This document shows, piece after piece, positions 63,013 to 64,000 of a DNA stretch of 64,000 bases. The position numbers were made by a program, and so were the translations under genes. The stretch covers positions 772,001 to 836,000 of the forward strand of contig NZ_AMBZ01000001.1 of assembly GCF_000293805.1 (NCBI RefSeq), in the 5' to 3' direction. The notes below the pieces were generated by a model, which was not told where the DNA came from, searched no databases, and worked only from the letters and a program-made list of their open reading frames with translations. This DNA is from Paenibacillus alvei DSM 29 (lineage in GTDB: Bacteria > Bacillota > Bacilli > Paenibacillales > Paenibacillaceae). Each line of letters begins with the position of its first letter. Position 1 is the first letter of the stretch.

Positions 63013-64000
63013 TTACGGCTTATCGGCACCATTAAATTCGGCACGAAAGATTTCATCATGGGGATTAGTCTTCGATCCTGCAAACTGAAGTATATTGACG
63101 TTAGCACTCATGACGTGCTTGCCGTCAAGCGTCCCCCCCGCTTTGTGAACCGAATCCAGGAATGCCACCGCTATGGCCCCACACCGACTCTCCATCCGCA
63201 CGCTTCGTTATTTCGTAAATCCCCAATCCATACCGCCCTACAGGGGCCTCCACACCATCCAGCATTTGTGTCAGCGATTCATGTGACACTAGCTTTCCAC
63301 CTAGCAGTGCACTGAAAAACGTATTCAAATCCTTGGCAGTCGAAATCATGTCGCCCGCTGCGTTCGCCCAGGATGGATTTAACTCCGTGATGTCAATATA
63401 CTGCTTGTCTTCCAATCCCACGTATCCCCGCGCATGCGGATCCGCCAAAGAGGATTGCGTGCCTGCAACGAAGGTTTCTTTCAAGCCTAATTTGTGAATA
63501 ATTCGTTCTTCGATATTGTCGCTGTACGTTTTACCTGTTACCTTCTGGATAATGGCCCCTGCCAATACATAACCCGTGTTGGAGTAGCTCCATCCCTTCC
63601 CGGGCTCGAACAGCGGCTTCTGCTTCAGGCCAAGCCGAATCAATTCATCTACTGAATACATACGATAAGGAGTCTCCACAATCCGCTTTGCGAAATCTTC
63701 CGTTGTATAACAGGCAATGCCGCTCGTATGATTCAGCAACTGCCGAATTGTGATGTTGTTCCCGTTGTATCCGTTGCCTTGAACCACGCCCGGAAGCCAT
63801 TTTTCAACAGAATCATCCAGACTTAATTTCTTCTCCTCCGCCAATTGAAGCATTACAGTTGCGACGAACGTCTTCGTGATGCTGCCGATTCGATAATGGA
63901 ATTCAGGCTCCATCTTGCGATCACTATAAATACTTGCCTGGCCCGCTCCATAGGACCACACCTTACCATCCTTTACAACCTGTGCAAGGACACCGGGAAC
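63013..64000 (-). pseudogene. Serine hydrolase/D,D-peptidase, frameshifted, cut by the window edge
   Basis: The gene runs off the right end. Motifs: SxxK in IGSITKTF, YxN in W-S-Y-S-N-T-G-Y, and HxG in VWGHSGGIPGFGSQSGG. So it is a beta-lactamase-like D-Ala-D-Ala carboxypeptidase (R61/PBP-like). A C7 run at 63133-63139 shifts the frame after S-G-G; six C give S-G-G-T-L-D-G-K and a normal C-terminus ending at 63013. One-base homopolymer change again, real or sequencing. The start is outside the window. Confidence 0.87.

Noticed and set aside
1..64000. CRISPR arrays, tRNA and rRNA genes, integrase or phage structural genes
   Set aside because: No regularly spaced repeats, no tRNA-like cloverleaf with CCA-adjacent ends and no such protein families were seen anywhere in the window.

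Overview
The window reads as chromosomal DNA of a Paenibacillus (low-to-mid-GC Firmicutes). The gene families, strong GGAGG ribosome sites and frequent TTG/GTG starts fit. The best pointer is a pair of convergent genes at 46.8-51.6 kb: a surface protein with VWA, MucBP and SLH domains carrying two PLPPVP sites, facing a secreted Pro-Pro endopeptidase. That pair is known as VMSP/PPEP-2 from Paenibacillus alvei, so P. alvei or a close relative is likely (inference from family knowledge; no search was run).

Layout. 0.1-5.4 kb: YesM/YesN-type two-component system with a solute-binding lipoprotein. 5.6-7.7 kb: chemoreceptor and a GNAT/autoinducer-synthase-like acyltransferase. 8.0-10.4 kb: LacI regulator and GH130 glycoside phosphorylase with two matching 23-bp operators. 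10.6-13.3 kb: Bce-type ABC transporter with a frameshifted permease, then a D,D-carboxypeptidase. 14.5-23.6 kb: an AT-rich accessory island with a Spo0E-like gene, an HTH-TPR (RRNPP-like) regulator flanked by two copies of one promoter element, secreted proteins with small membrane partners (one Cys-rich), a SUKH immunity-type gene and several decayed duplicates. 24.0-44.3 kb: mostly core genes, including an OmpR two-component system, citR-citA, glutamate dehydrogenase, a membrane GDPD, fhs, Fe-ADH, a MarR-controlled ABC exporter pair, uracil-DNA glycosylase and cold-shock genes. 44.5-46.1 kb: Bcr-type ABC transporter. 46.5-52.0 kb: the surface protein/protease module. 52.2-54.8 kb: SDR protein, second ydjO, RNase H1. 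55-61.4 kb: serine hydrolase and a wrecked Bce resistance module (two-component system intact, ATPase reduced to a stub, permease split by an IS4-type element with a 9-bp target duplication). 61.5-64 kb: metallo-hydrolase, Lrp regulator and a second serine hydrolase cut by the window edge.

The most interesting system is the surface module. The adhesin-like gene has one class-I c-di-GMP riboswitch whose 3' strand overlaps an intrinsic terminator. The protease gene has two tandem class-I c-di-GMP riboswitches with a terminator between them. This gives a second-messenger circuit that could show or shed a surface protein, parallel to PPEP-1 of Clostridioides difficile but apparently using class-I aptamers on both sides.

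Four genes are broken by a one-base length change in a homopolymer (A5, A5, A7, C7). That may mean sequencing error as much as real decay.
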